From IMG/VR virus record IMGVR_UViG_3300032046_005540, positions 1 through 64,000 of that record: 64,000 nt of DNA; one strand, 5' to 3'. The DNA comes from a virus. Of the stretch, positions 32,168-39,468 are shown piece by piece. The position numbers were made by a program, and so were the translations under genes. Each line of letters starts with the position of its first letter. Position 1 is the first letter of the stretch. The notes under the pieces are model-generated. The model searched no databases and was not told where the DNA came from. It was given only the letters and a program-made list of their open reading frames with translations.

Positions 32168-32177
32168 ATTATACACA
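32168..32177 (-). promoter_or_regulatory. Extended -10 promoter TGTGTATAAT (4 of 7)
   Basis: TTTTTGTGTATAATATATTAA on the minus strand, 34 bp before the 32134 start. An AAGTGACACC block about 20 nt upstream is shared with the copy at 34182. Confidence 0.82.
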
Positions 32178-32205
32178 AAAAGAAGGAAAGAGGTGTCACT
32201 TATTT

Positions 32206-32352
32206 TTATATATTTTGCTTACCTCCTACGCCACGTTTATATTTTCGTTGCTCACATATCCGTTTTCTTTCTGATAAAAAAACAATTATACCTACAATAC
32301 CTATAAAAAGTATAAACCCTCCTACCATTAAATCTTCTATTAATTTAACCAT
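32206..32352 (-). CDS. Small membrane protein
   Basis: 48 aa: a hydrophobic segment (MVGGFILFIGIVGIIVFL), then a basic tail with RGVGGKQ, matching the 31897 product. The start overlaps the end of the previous gene. Confidence 0.58.
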   Translation of the reverse strand: MVKLIEDLMVGGFILFIGIVGIIVFLSERKRICEQRKYKRGVGGKQNI

Positions 32353-32542
32353 TTTTCTTTTCCTCCCACAATTCTAATTGTTCTTCATCACCAAACTCTT
32401 TATTTAAAGAGTAACATATTTGTTTAGCTTCTCCTTCACTAAAACACATATTACTTGAAAAATAAAGGTCTCCAAACTTACAACGAATTTCAAATGGATA
32501 ATTAGGATCGTTGTTTGTTTGAATAACTTCAAATTTAGTCAT
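32345..32542 (-). CDS. Small hypothetical protein
   Basis: 65 aa, acidic at the end, beta-rich start (FEVIQTNNDPNYPFEIRC). Co-directional and overlapping the next gene by 8 nt. No family recognised. Confidence 0.55.
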   Translation of the reverse strand: MTKFEVIQTNNDPNYPFEIRCKFGDLYFSSNMCFSEGEAKQICYSLNKEFGDEEQLELWEEKKNG

Positions 32543-32555
32543 TTATTTTCTTCTT

Positions 32556-32720
32556 TTATTCTTTAGTAGGTTCAAGAATATCTGCTGGAAAAGATAAAGG
32601 GAAACTAATATAAACTTTACCTTCTTTTAAATTAACAAAGTCTATCCACGCTTTACATCCAGCAAACATTCCTTGCGTTATTTCAACTAACATATATTTT
32701 TTACAATCTTCAATTTTCAT
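32556..32720 (-). CDS. Small hypothetical protein
   Basis: 54 aa, a compact alpha/beta composition (MLVEITQGMFAGCKAWIDF, KVYISFPLSFPADI). GAAAGTAGAAAAT precedes the ATG, so translation may depend on coupling to the upstream gene. Confidence 0.5.
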   Translation of the reverse strand: MKIEDCKKYMLVEITQGMFAGCKAWIDFVNLKEGKVYISFPLSFPADILEPTKE

Positions 32721-32725
32721 ATTTT

Positions 32726-32899
32726 CTACTTTCCTTTCAAAGGTCTTCTTTTTATTTTAGTTCCTGTAAAAAGATAACTTAAAACTTTCTCTCTTATCTT
32801 TATTATACACTCCTCACAAAGCTTACGTGCTTCTATAACTTTAACTTTTTTGTTCTTTCCCAAACAACAAGTGCAATTACCAATTCTAATGTTACTCAT
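32726..32899 (-). CDS. Small zinc-binding protein
   Basis: 57 aa with CTCCLGKNKK and LCEECIIKIR, two CxxC-like pairs about 18 residues apart, and a basic tail. A TATAAT inside the gene is not counted as a promoter because it lacks the TGTG context in an intergenic site. Confidence 0.55.
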   Translation of the reverse strand: MSNIRIGNCTCCLGKNKKVKVIEARKLCEECIIKIREKVLSYLFTGTKIKRRPLKGK

Positions 32900-32901
32900 T
32901 T

Positions 32902-33249
32902 TTACCTTATAATATTTTTTACTTTTTGCCCATTAGCATAAAGCTCTTTTGGATATGCTTTCTTCCTTTCAATTTCTAATCCCCACAATGCTAATGCTTC
33001 GTCTTCTACCTTACGAAACATCCAACTGTGCCCACATCCTAATCCTGTTATATGATGACAAGCTTCATGCACTGCATAATAAATACGATAGTTTTCATCA
33101 TACTCTTCTAACCATTGGGGCAATGTAATATAACTACGTCCTGCGCTACCACAACTTCTAACTTTTATTTTTAAAACAATGTTACTTAAATCAATTCTAA
33201 AATGTTCTGCAGTGAGGTCTATTATAGTTCGATAGTCTTGGATAGTCAT
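32902..33249 (-). CDS. HExxH metallopeptidase-like protein
   Basis: 115 aa. YYAVHEACHHITGLG contains HExxH with a second His, then CGHSWMFRKVEDEALALWG, which can supply the third ligand as in SprT/wbm-type peptidases. Third member of the HExxH set with 27762 and 29455. It overlaps the upstream gene by 4 nt. Confidence 0.72.
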   Translation of the reverse strand: MTIQDYRTIIDLTAEHFRIDLSNIVLKIKVRSCGSAGRSYITLPQWLEEYDENYRIYYAVHEACHHITGLGCGHSWMFRKVEDEALALWGLEIERKKAYPKELYANGQKVKNIIR

Positions 33250-33746
33250 TGTTTATCCTTTAATGTTTTTGCAAACTCTACTACTTTCTTTACTTGCTCT
33301 TCGTTTAAACTCCAAATGTTAACTTCAAAACAGTTACCGGATCCTTTTATATTTATATGTTCTGTATCTCCTTTAAGCTCGGTAATCAGGTTTTTGTTTT
33401 CTTCTCTTTCTTTATCTATTCTTTTTCGTTTAGCTTCAAACTCTAAAGCTAACTTCTTTACTTCTTCATACTTAGCTTTTATTTTGTCAAGATCTATTTC
33501 CCACCTTCTTTCACCTTTAATGAAAACAACCCTTACCCTTCGATGAACAGTTTTGTAATTTTCATCACAAGTTTCTATTGAAATACCTCCAAAAGTAGTA
33601 TGCCAATCCTTTGTTCGTAGCAAATCAAGCCTTACTCCTGTTACATCTGCTTTCTCTTCCCCACAGATGACTTTCGATATCTTCTCTACTACATCCCAAG
33701 GATGTTCTTTTACTTCTTCTGGAGTTAATTTCATTATGTTTGGCAT
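33246..33746 (-). CDS. Hypothetical protein with central coiled coil
   Basis: 166 aa. N-terminal mixed region (GVRLDLLRTKDWHTTFGG, TVHRRVRVVFIKGERRWEI), a Lys/Glu helix at about 85-125 and a C-terminal beta/alpha segment (VNIWSLNEEQVKKVVEFAK). ATGA-coupled to the metallopeptidase gene. No family recognised. Confidence 0.58.
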   Translation of the reverse strand: MPNIMKLTPEEVKEHPWDVVEKISKVICGEEKADVTGVRLDLLRTKDWHTTFGGISIETCDENYKTVHRRVRVVFIKGERRWEIDLDKIKAKYEEVKKLALEFEAKRKRIDKEREENKNLITELKGDTEHINIKGSGNCFEVNIWSLNEEQVKKVVEFAKTLKDKQ

Positions 33747-33758
33747 TGAAGGGCTCCT

Positions 33759-33923
33759 TTACTTATAATAAAGACTATCAGCTTTTTCTTCAACACATTT
33801 ACCATTTCTATAAACTTCTATTTTATAATGAGTGCTATTACATTTACCACACTCATAAGAACCTATTTCAAGCTCATCTCCTTCTTCAACTTCTATCTCC
33901 ATATTGTTGATCTTAATCTTCAT
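33759..33923 (-). CDS. Small zinc-ribbon-like protein
   Basis: 54 aa. It starts MKIKINNMEIEVEEGDELE, then SYECGKCNSTHYKIEVY with a CxxC pair. The leader AAGGAGAAGTTGAAATGAA copies that of the 31338 gene. First gene after the promoter at 33955. Confidence 0.6.
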   Translation of the reverse strand: MKIKINNMEIEVEEGDELEIGSYECGKCNSTHYKIEVYRNGKCVEEKADSLYYK

Positions 33924-33954
33924 TTCAACTTCTCCTTATTTCATTGTTCTCTAT

Positions 33955-33964
33955 ATTATACACA
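33955..33964 (-). promoter_or_regulatory. Extended -10 promoter TGTGTATAAT (5 of 7)
   Basis: CACTTAATTGTGTATAATATAG on the minus strand, 32 bp before the 33923 start. Upstream TTGTCACTTAATTGTG matches the 27734 copy closely. Confidence 0.82.
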
Positions 33965-33992
33965 ATTAAGTGACAAGAGGAGTTTTTTTTAT

Positions 33993-34151
33993 TTACCACG
34001 GAAAGTCACCGGTGTTTTCTTTTGGAACATTTTGATCTTCATTCTGATCTACATCTTGTTTGGCTCTTTCTTTAATCTTATTCCAACAATCTTCACAATA
34101 TATTTTACCACCCACTGCTTCTTTTTTACATTCTGCTGATATACATTTCAT
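33993..34151 (-). CDS. Small zinc-binding protein
   Basis: 52 aa: CISAECKKEAVGG and IYCEDCWNKI give a four-Cys site, and an acidic Gln/Asp tail follows. AAGGAGTG precedes the ATG; driven by the promoter at 34182. Confidence 0.6.
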   Translation of the reverse strand: MKCISAECKKEAVGGKIYCEDCWNKIKERAKQDVDQNEDQNVPKENTGDFPW

Positions 34152-34181
34152 TTAAACACTCCTTCTTTTATATTCTAATCT

Positions 34182-34191
34182 ATTATACACA
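34182..34191 (-). promoter_or_regulatory. Extended -10 promoter TGTGTATAAT (6 of 7)
   Basis: TTCTGTGTATAATAGATTAG on the minus strand, 31 bp before the 34151 start. AAGTGACACC upstream is shared with the 32168 copy. Confidence 0.82.
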
Positions 34192-34209
34192 GAAGAACAG
34201 AGGCTGGTG

Positions 34210-34443
34210 TCACTTATTTAAACACTTTTGCCAATATAATGAACAAGGTCTTCTATTCGAATATTCTGGATCTTCCCAACCATCTTTTACCTTATAACCA
34301 TACTTTATCAACTGTTTACAGTTACAACAAAGTTTATATGCTTCTTTCGTTGATACCCCTAATTTCTTACCTATTTCCTTTGTGTTCAGAGTATCTCCTA
34401 AATTAAAAAGACTTAATAATTCTTTTTCTTTATTGTTCTTCAT
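34210..34443 (-). CDS. Small winged-helix/HTH protein
   Basis: 77 aa. TLNTKEIGKKLGVSTKEAYK is a clear helix-turn-helix; CCNCKQLIKYGY and a Cys near the C-terminus follow. It is probably a transcriptional regulator or DNA-binding accessory protein, placed right after its own promoter at 34473. Confidence 0.68.
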   Translation of the reverse strand: MKNNKEKELLSLFNLGDTLNTKEIGKKLGVSTKEAYKLCCNCKQLIKYGYKVKDGWEDPEYSNRRPCSLYWQKCLNK

Positions 34444-34472
34444 TTAGTGCCTCTTCTTTTGCATTCTAATAT

Positions 34473-34482
34473 ATTATACACA
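34473..34482 (-). promoter_or_regulatory. Extended -10 promoter TGTGTATAAT (7 of 7)
   Basis: TTCTGTGTATAATATATTAGA on the minus strand, 30 bp before the HTH gene start at 34443. Confidence 0.82.
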
Positions 34483-34790
34483 GAAAAAATGAGTTAGTTG
34501 GAAATAATTTGTTTTTTCTGTTCTGAACATTTCTATTCAAAAAGTTTTCTTTCGTGCTCTAAAAAAATTTTGAAATAACTGTTTGGCCTTTCCTCCAGAT
34601 CCCCACCTAATTTTATCCAGTTTCTGTAGCTTTTACCCAAAATTATTTATACCTACAAAGCCACTATTACCAACACTTTCTCATTTGTCAACATAAATGT
34701 CAAATAAACCAATGACAAAAACTGTTACTTCTCTATATCTAAACTCTTTGAATCCAAACAAAGTTAACTACTAAATAAACCCATCTATAT

Positions 34791-34815
34791 AAAAATAGGA
34801 CAAATTAATGTCCTA
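34791..34815 (-). terminator. Weak rho-independent terminator
   Basis: A 7-bp TAGGACA/TGTCCTA stem with a 6-nt loop is followed on the minus strand by TTTTT. It lies about 105 bp past the end of the gene at 34921. Confidence 0.6.
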
Positions 34816-34920
34816 AGTCAAATTAGTATACAAAATTGTTCAAATCTATTCTTTTACTTTCTTTCTATCTCTTCTTTTCTATTCAAAGAAAATATATATT
34901 TAGAGAGATTGGAAAATATT

Positions 34921-35124
34921 TTATTTCCAATTAAGCATTTGATATTTTTCTAAAAGTTTATTAGTAGCTTCTTTCTCTCTTGTTTCCTCTTCTATTCGTA
35001 ACTTATTATACCTTTTATAACATTCAGCTATTCTCTTTTGTGCTCTTCTTTCTTCTTCTAACCATCCTTTGAGTGTTTTTTGAACTTTAGTTTGTTCTTT
35101 TATAATCTCCTTTATTGATCTCAT
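34921..35124 (-). CDS. Small coiled-coil protein
   Basis: 67 aa, fully helical and charged (IKEIIKEQTKVQKTLKGWLE). AAGGAGAAC precedes the ATG. No family recognised. Confidence 0.58.
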   Translation of the reverse strand: MRSIKEIIKEQTKVQKTLKGWLEEERRAQKRIAECYKRYNKLRIEEETREKEATNKLLEKYQMLNWK

Positions 35125-35198
35125 TTGTTCTCCTTAACTATTTGTTTTCTTCTTTTATTGGAAAATATTTTGTTATTACATAAAGAAAGATTTTTCAT

Positions 35199-35342
35199 TT
35201 AATCATCTAAAACCCATTTAAGAACTTCTTCTACACCATAAAGGGTGTTCAGAGTACTTTTATTATCCCATTCATTATCTTTTTCTTTAATTTTCACTTC
35301 TACTTTTTTTAACTCTTTTCTAATTTCTTCTTCTGTTTTCAT
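35199..35342 (-). CDS. Very small acidic helical protein
   Basis: 47 aa (MKTEEEIRKELKKVEVKI start; YGVEEVLKWVLDD end) with AAAGGAGAAATAAATA before the ATG. It resembles short phage proteins of the type with a C-terminal EVLKWVL helix. Confidence 0.6.
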   Translation of the reverse strand: MKTEEEIRKELKKVEVKIKEKDNEWDNKSTLNTLYGVEEVLKWVLDD

Positions 35343-35359
35343 TATTTATTTCTCCTTTT

Positions 35360-35596
35360 TTATATTACTTCTTTAATTACCATTACATTATCACTAAAAT
35401 TTTGTGTAACCTCTATAATTTTAATATCATCTAAAGTTTCTCCCTTCGCAATAGAATCAAAATATTTTTGAGCTAATTCCAGCACTTTAGGATATACTTT
35501 ATCAAAAGTTAGTTTTAATAATTTAGGATGAATTACTTCTTCTTCAACATAAAATTCAAATCCTAATTCTTCTAATTTCTTACAAAACTTACTCAT
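35360..35596 (-). CDS. Hypothetical protein
   Basis: 78 aa from the ATG at 35596, which has GGGAGGAAATA upstream. A longer frame from 35701 runs through another gene and is not used. Alpha/beta composition (FCKKLEELGFEFYVEEEVIH, DDIKIIEVTQNFSDNVMVI). No family recognised. Confidence 0.58.
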   Translation of the reverse strand: MSKFCKKLEELGFEFYVEEEVIHPKLLKLTFDKVYPKVLELAQKYFDSIAKGETLDDIKIIEVTQNFSDNVMVIKEVI

Positions 35597-35720
35597 TATT
35601 TCCTCCCTTATAATGGGCATATAAATCTCTGTTTTTACGACCAAATTTAGCATCATTTCTTGCTTGTTCTTTATACCCCCCATTCCAAGGCCAAGAATCA
35701 TAATCAGTTTTAAAACTCAT
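35589..35720 (-). CDS. Very small hypothetical protein
   Basis: 43 aa, MSFKTDYDSWPWNGGYKEQ then NDAKFGRKNRDLYAHYKGG. It starts in an ATGA overlap with the upstream gene and overlaps the next by 8 nt, a compact arrangement that favours it over the longer alternative frame. Confidence 0.58.
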   Translation of the reverse strand: MSFKTDYDSWPWNGGYKEQARNDAKFGRKNRDLYAHYKGGNNE

Positions 35721-35866
35721 TTTGGTCTCCTTTTAGTTTTCTTTGTTTCTTTTTTAACACAATCTGGATCTTTACACCACATTATTTTGTTTGATTTAAA
35801 TCCTCTCTCTTTCCCTGTTTTTATATTTAAAAGACCAAATCTACGAAAACAATATGGACAAATCAT
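35717..35866 (-). CDS. Small zinc-ribbon protein
   Basis: 49 aa: MICPYCFRRFGLL and IMWCKDPDCVKK form a CxxC/CxxxxC site, with a very basic tail. AGGAG-type site upstream. Likely nucleic-acid binding. Confidence 0.62.
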   Translation of the reverse strand: MICPYCFRRFGLLNIKTGKERGFKSNKIMWCKDPDCVKKETKKTKRRPK

Positions 35867-36056
35867 TTTTATTCTCCTTTTTCCACTCTTTCTCAGCTTG
35901 ACAAATTGCTGCGCGACTGTAATTTGTATCTAATATAAACATCATTATAAGTTGATTTATAGAAAGTATTTTATCCTCTTTAACCAAAGCGGTTAATTGT
36001 TTCTTAATAGTATCAACTTGATTTTTATAAGCTTCTGTCCCATATTCTGGTCCCAT
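35841..36056 (-). CDS. Small helical protein
   Basis: 71 aa: YKNQVDTIKKQLTALVKEDK, then INQLIMMFILDTNYSRAAIC. It could be a small winged helix. Overlaps the following gene by 26 nt. Confidence 0.55.
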   Translation of the reverse strand: MGPEYGTEAYKNQVDTIKKQLTALVKEDKILSINQLIMMFILDTNYSRAAICQAEKEWKKENKNDLSILFS

Positions 36057-36058
36057 AA

Positions 36059-36493
36059 TTACTCCTTTTCTTCTCTATACTCATCTAAAACTCCACCTTT
36101 CTTTTCTGTAATAAATGACCTATAAACTATTTTTCCACCATAACCTTCTGGAAAAGCAACTGCCGGAGCTTTTGGATAAGTTGCATATTTTTTAAAAGTT
36201 ACAAGTCTTGTATCTTTTTTTGTTTTTACTGGAAATCTTTTTAACAACCATTTTGGAAAATATTGTTGTTTAAACATTTGCCACCAAGATTTGGGATATT
36301 TAAAACAAATTGTTTTTGTTCTATTTTCAACTTCTTCTGCTAATATGTGAGTAGAAAGTTGATAAACCAAAACATCAGCTACATCATTTTTCCAATTTTC
36401 TAATTTTAAATGCATTAAAGCATAACCAGATAAAACTCTTCGTGCAGTTTCTTTTAGTTGAGTTAATACAACTTCATTATATGAATTAGTCAT
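36059..36493 (-). CDS. Hypothetical phage protein
   Basis: 144 aa: helical N-terminus (LTQLKETARRVLSGYALMHL), then basic aromatic segments (FKYPKSWWQMFKQQYFPKWL). A similar layout is common in small conserved phage proteins, but no function is known. Overlaps the upstream HicB-like gene by 8 nt. Confidence 0.6.
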   Translation of the reverse strand: MTNSYNEVVLTQLKETARRVLSGYALMHLKLENWKNDVADVLVYQLSTHILAEEVENRTKTICFKYPKSWWQMFKQQYFPKWLLKRFPVKTKKDTRLVTFKKYATYPKAPAVAFPEGYGGKIVYRSFITEKKGGVLDEYREEKE

Positions 36494-37010
36494 TTTTCTC
36501 CTTTTCTTCTTTAGGTAACTTTATTTCAAAATGATTATACAAATGGCCATCTATAACTTGAATATTTACAGTAATTGTATAATCTCTATATCCGCTATTA
36601 TATAACAAATCATGCAATCTTTTAAACTCTCCATCTAACAAAAAATCGCATTGAATATACATTTCATGGCCACAAGAATTAACAGTATTAAATCCATTAT
36701 CTCTTAACAATTTCACTAAATCTCTAATAGGTTCTTCAATACATTCTATATACCAATCTACTTCAATCTTTTCGGGTTCTTTTTTAGGTTCTAAGATTTG
36801 TATTCCTTTTTTTATATAATCTTGAAATAGATATTTTTTAATTTTATTTAAATTCTTTACTGCTTCTTCGATAGTTTTTCCATCTCCACAAAAAGCTTTA
36901 TCTCCAAGTTGAAGAATACTTGCTATATATCCTCCTCCAGCATCTTTGGAAAGCTTTCTTATTTCTATAGGATATTTTAAATTTAAATAGTATTTAAGAT
37001 CTTTATTCAT
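36486..37010 (-). CDS. HicB-like domain fused to phage paralogue domain
   Basis: 174 aa. Residues 10-65 match HicB-type antitoxin cores (YPIEIRKLSKDAGGGYIASI, GDGKTIEEAVKNLNKIKKYL). Residues 80-174 (PIRDLVKLLRDNGFNTVNSC, GHEMYIQCDF) are homologous to the 37930 protein (PIQPLVKLLRNNGFETCSSC, GHEMNCICEY). No HicA toxin partner is visible nearby, so a regulatory or anti-defence role is more likely than a toxin-antitoxin pair. Confidence 0.7.
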   Translation of the reverse strand: MNKDLKYYLNLKYPIEIRKLSKDAGGGYIASILQLGDKAFCGDGKTIEEAVKNLNKIKKYLFQDYIKKGIQILEPKKEPEKIEVDWYIECIEEPIRDLVKLLRDNGFNTVNSCGHEMYIQCDFLLDGEFKRLHDLLYNSGYRDYTITVNIQVIDGHLYNHFEIKLPKEEKEKND

Positions 37011-37013
37011 TTT

Positions 37014-37370
37014 TTACTCCTTAGGTTTTTCATAAATTCTAGGAAATGAAAGACTCCCTTGCCAAAATTTTAAAGATTTAGTAAATAACTTCTTACTTAT
37101 TCTTATCCACCAGGGCAATTTAATTAAATGAACATTTTCATCTTTAAGAAGTAATCCCATTCGATGTATTTCACATAAACTCATTAATTCATCTCCTTCT
37201 TGAAGTCTTTCACATCTTTCATTTAATTTTACAACCGGAATAATTATCCACCAAGTAATCATTGCTATATATTGATTTAGCCAATATCTAAATCTCCAAT
37301 AACAAGTATTAGGTTTCAAAATTACTTTTAACCTTCTTGGATCAAATTTATACTCAATATAATAACTCAT
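37014..37370 (-). CDS. Hypothetical protein, possibly membrane-associated
   Basis: 118 aa. Aromatic hydrophobic segment at about 25-50 (WRFRYWLNQYIAMITWWIII), then a soluble C-terminal half. The start overlaps the upstream stop by 4 nt. No family recognised. Confidence 0.55.
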   Translation of the reverse strand: MSYYIEYKFDPRRLKVILKPNTCYWRFRYWLNQYIAMITWWIIIPVVKLNERCERLQEGDELMSLCEIHRMGLLLKDENVHLIKLPWWIRISKKLFTKSLKFWQGSLSFPRIYEKPKE

Positions 37371-37624
37371 TTCTTCTCCTTCTTTCCTTCTTCCTCTTTT
37401 ATGTCTCGTTTAAAACTTTCCAAAAGAAAATCTAATTCTTTCCTAGTTAAATGAGCATCCTCACATTCTTTAAAAAATTTAATTACTTTACACTTTTTAA
37501 TATGGTTAGCATGAGCTTTTGTTAATTCATCTTTATCTAAACCTTCTATTTTCCAGCCACAAGCAACGCATTCACAAGAATATAAAACTAAAACATCTTT
37601 TCCATTTCTACGTTCAATACCCAT
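37367..37624 (-). CDS. Small zinc-finger protein
   Basis: 85 aa: SCECVACGWKIEGLD followed by HANHIKKC, a C2H2/C2HC-like arrangement, then a Lys/Glu helix. Coupled on both sides. Confidence 0.6.
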   Translation of the reverse strand: MGIERRNGKDVLVLYSCECVACGWKIEGLDKDELTKAHANHIKKCKVIKFFKECEDAHLTRKELDFLLESFKRDIKEEEGKKEKK

Positions 37625-37926
37625 TATCTTACTTTCTTCTTTTTTGATTTTTGTTCCGTCGCAATTTTAATATTCTGTAATGTCATCATTTGAGAATGTT
37701 GTTTTTTCTTTTTGTTTCCTTTTACTATATCAAGAGCAACAAATAAAATTACTTCTTCTAACTCAAAATCTTTAATATGATTTACTTCTTTTACTTTACC
37801 TTCACCAATACCTATTTTTTCTTTCTCGCATACTTTGATTATATTATTTTCAAAATCAATACTTTGAACTCCATAAAACTTTTTTTCTTTCTTATGATAT
37901 ACAGAAAACGAAGTATAAGTAAGCAT
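37624..37926 (-). CDS. YopX-like hypothetical protein
   Basis: 100 aa: SVYHKKEKKFYGVQSIDFEN, then a Val/Ile-rich strand region and a basic tail (KSKKKKVR). The start resembles small phage proteins of the YopX type only loosely. Confidence 0.5.
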   Translation of the reverse strand: MLTYTSFSVYHKKEKKFYGVQSIDFENNIIKVCEKEKIGIGEGKVKEVNHIKDFELEEVILFVALDIVKGNKKKKQHSQMMTLQNIKIATEQKSKKKKVR

Positions 37927-37929
37927 TTT

Positions 37930-38328
37930 TTATTCTCCTTTTTTATCTTTTTCTCCTATTATTCTAAGAGTATCCCTTTCATAATTTAACTCTTCAGATA
38001 ATCTAAATAACTCTCCAGTTTCTATTCCTATTTTATGTTTATCTTCTTCTTTAGGTACTTTTATTATTATTTTTGCGTAATATTGCCCAAGTATTTCTAT
38101 TTCTATAACAAAATGATTATATCCATTTTTAAGTAATAAGTCGTATAACCTTTTTATTTCCCCTTCCATTGAATATTCACAAATACAATTCATCTCATGC
38201 CCACAGGAACTACATGTTTCAAATCCATTATTACGTAATAATTTAACTAAAGGTTGAATTGGTTTTTCAATAAATGTCTCATACCATTCAGGAGTATCTT
38301 CAGGTATTCCATAATATTCTTTATTCAT
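37930..38328 (-). CDS. Paralogue of the HicB-fusion C-terminal domain
   Basis: 132 aa. LVKLLRNNGFETCSSCGHEM, then GEIKRLYDLLLKNGY and KIIIKVPKEE, the same order as in the 36486 protein, but without the HicB part. The conserved SCGHEM with Cys/His may bind metal. The C-terminus is a charged helix. Confidence 0.65.
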   Translation of the reverse strand: MNKEYYGIPEDTPEWYETFIEKPIQPLVKLLRNNGFETCSSCGHEMNCICEYSMEGEIKRLYDLLLKNGYNHFVIEIEILGQYYAKIIIKVPKEEDKHKIGIETGELFRLSEELNYERDTLRIIGEKDKKGE

Positions 38329-38337
38329 TTTTTCACA

Positions 38338-38502
38338 TTATCCTTTCCTTATATTACAGCTTTGATCTAATTCTCTTATTCCTCCAAAAGGGCAATAAAC
38401 TATTCCTTCCTTTTTATTTATATTTTCTAATGGAAGATGAGGACAGTTTTTACACATTCCTCTAAACAATGGTCTAAATTTTGAGACTTTTTCTTTCTTC
38501 AT
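38338..38502 (-). CDS. Small Cys-rich protein
   Basis: 54 aa with CKNCPHLPLE, YCPFGG and a fourth Cys (QSCNI), a plausible zinc or Fe-S site. The ATG overlaps the protease stop as ATGA. Confidence 0.6.
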   Translation of the reverse strand: MKKEKVSKFRPLFRGMCKNCPHLPLENINKKEGIVYCPFGGIRELDQSCNIRKG

Positions 38503-39146
38503 AAATCCTTCTTTAAATATTTCTTCAAAAACTTTTTAATTATATTAACTGGAATTATAAAACAGATATGATCCACATCAATATTTTTTCCTGTAGTTCC
38601 AGTTTCACACGCAATTCCTATTAATTGATTATTTTTTACTAAATAAACACCACTTCCACTACTTCCATCTGTTACTGGAGAAGTTACAATCCATCTATTA
38701 TCTTCTTGTTCATTAACTCTTGAAACATATCCAGATGTTACAATTGGAGAATATCCTAAACTACATCCACATGCATATACTTTATTAAAAATATGAATAT
38801 CTGTTAATTTCCCAGAATAAAAACAAACACTTGAATGATTTGTATCTAAATAAAGTTTTAAAAGAGCAAGATCTAATTTTTTATTATATCCAACTATTTC
38901 TACATCTTTAATAACTTCTTCTTCAACTGCACACCAATTCCCATATCTAAAAAATGTTACTTTAATACTTTTACTTTCTATTGAACTCGAAATAACATGG
39001 TAATTGGTAAGAATATAAATTTCATACTGATCTTCTTTTTTCTTGGAAGAAATTACAACACCAGAACCATTAACTTTTTTAGTTCCTATCATTACTGAAG
39101 GATATAAAATATTATAATATAATCTTTTAGTTCTTTCACTGATCAC
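38499..39146 (-). CDS. Trypsin-like serine protease
   Basis: 215 aa, one chymotrypsin-fold domain with no signal peptide. The triad is His50 (TNYHVI), Asp92 (LDLALL) and Ser163 (TDGSSGSG). It is homologous to the 46081 protein, including YACGCSLGYSPI versus YMCGCSLGHSPI. HtrA/Do-type specificity is possible, but no PDZ domain is present. It may cut host or phage proteins in the cytoplasm or, if packaged, the virion. Confidence 0.88.
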   Translation of the reverse strand: MISERTKRLYYNILYPSVMIGTKKVNGSGVVISSKKKEDQYEIYILTNYHVISSSIESKSIKVTFFRYGNWCAVEEEVIKDVEIVGYNKKLDLALLKLYLDTNHSSVCFYSGKLTDIHIFNKVYACGCSLGYSPIVTSGYVSRVNEQEDNRWIVTSPVTDGSSGSGVYLVKNNQLIGIACETGTTGKNIDVDHICFIIPVNIIKKFLKKYLKKDL

Positions 39147-39459
39147 AAGTATCCTCTTTTTTATTTATTTTTATATATGGGAATGTTTTTTCTTCTTTGC
39201 TTTCTTTAAAAAATCCTTTTGTTAATTTTTCAACTAATTCTACAATTTTAGCATCTTCATTACTTATTTTTTCATCGTTCAATATCACTTTTTTAAGAGC
39301 TCTTATAGAAACTCCTTCTTGTATTAAAGAATAAAATAAATTTTTTACCCTATCTTCCACATCTCTTGAAATTTCACCAAGTAATTTAAATTGTTCTTTA
39401 AAACATTCTTCCCTTATTTTACTTTCTAATTCTTGTTCTGGAGTTGGAAACATTGACAT
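39136..39459 (-). CDS. Hypothetical helical protein
   Basis: 107 aa: PTPEQELESKIREECFKEQF, DVEDRVKNLFYSLIQ and KVILNDEKISNEDAKIVELV. Soluble. Overlaps the protease start by 11 nt, so the two are probably co-translated. Confidence 0.58.
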   Translation of the reverse strand: MSMFPTPEQELESKIREECFKEQFKLLGEISRDVEDRVKNLFYSLIQEGVSIRALKKVILNDEKISNEDAKIVELVEKLTKGFFKESKEEKTFPYIKINKKEDTCDQ

Positions 39460-39468
39460 ATTTTCTCC

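Larger units (their letters stand above)
34444..34920 (-). other. 477-bp gene-free region
   Basis: No frame longer than about 15 codons with a ribosome site is present on the minus strand. It holds the promoter at 34473, a weak terminator at 34791-34815, repeated TGTCAA/TTGACA units around 34686-34715 and one TATAAATA octamer at 34644-34651. It separates two small-gene operons and could contain regulatory or replication signals. Confidence 0.6.

Noticed and set aside
32797-32806. GTGTATAAT inside the 32726 gene as another promoter
   Set aside because: It lies within coding sequence and lacks the TGTG and flanking TATAT context shared by the seven listed promoters.
34644-34651. TATAAATA as a late promoter in the 477-bp gap
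   Set aside because: The octamer is expected many times by chance at this composition, and it lies 200 bp from the next gene with no associated structure.
35597-35701. N-terminal extension of the 35360 gene
   Set aside because: This stretch overlaps a separate small gene (35589-35720) with better start context; the strong ribosome site is at 35596.
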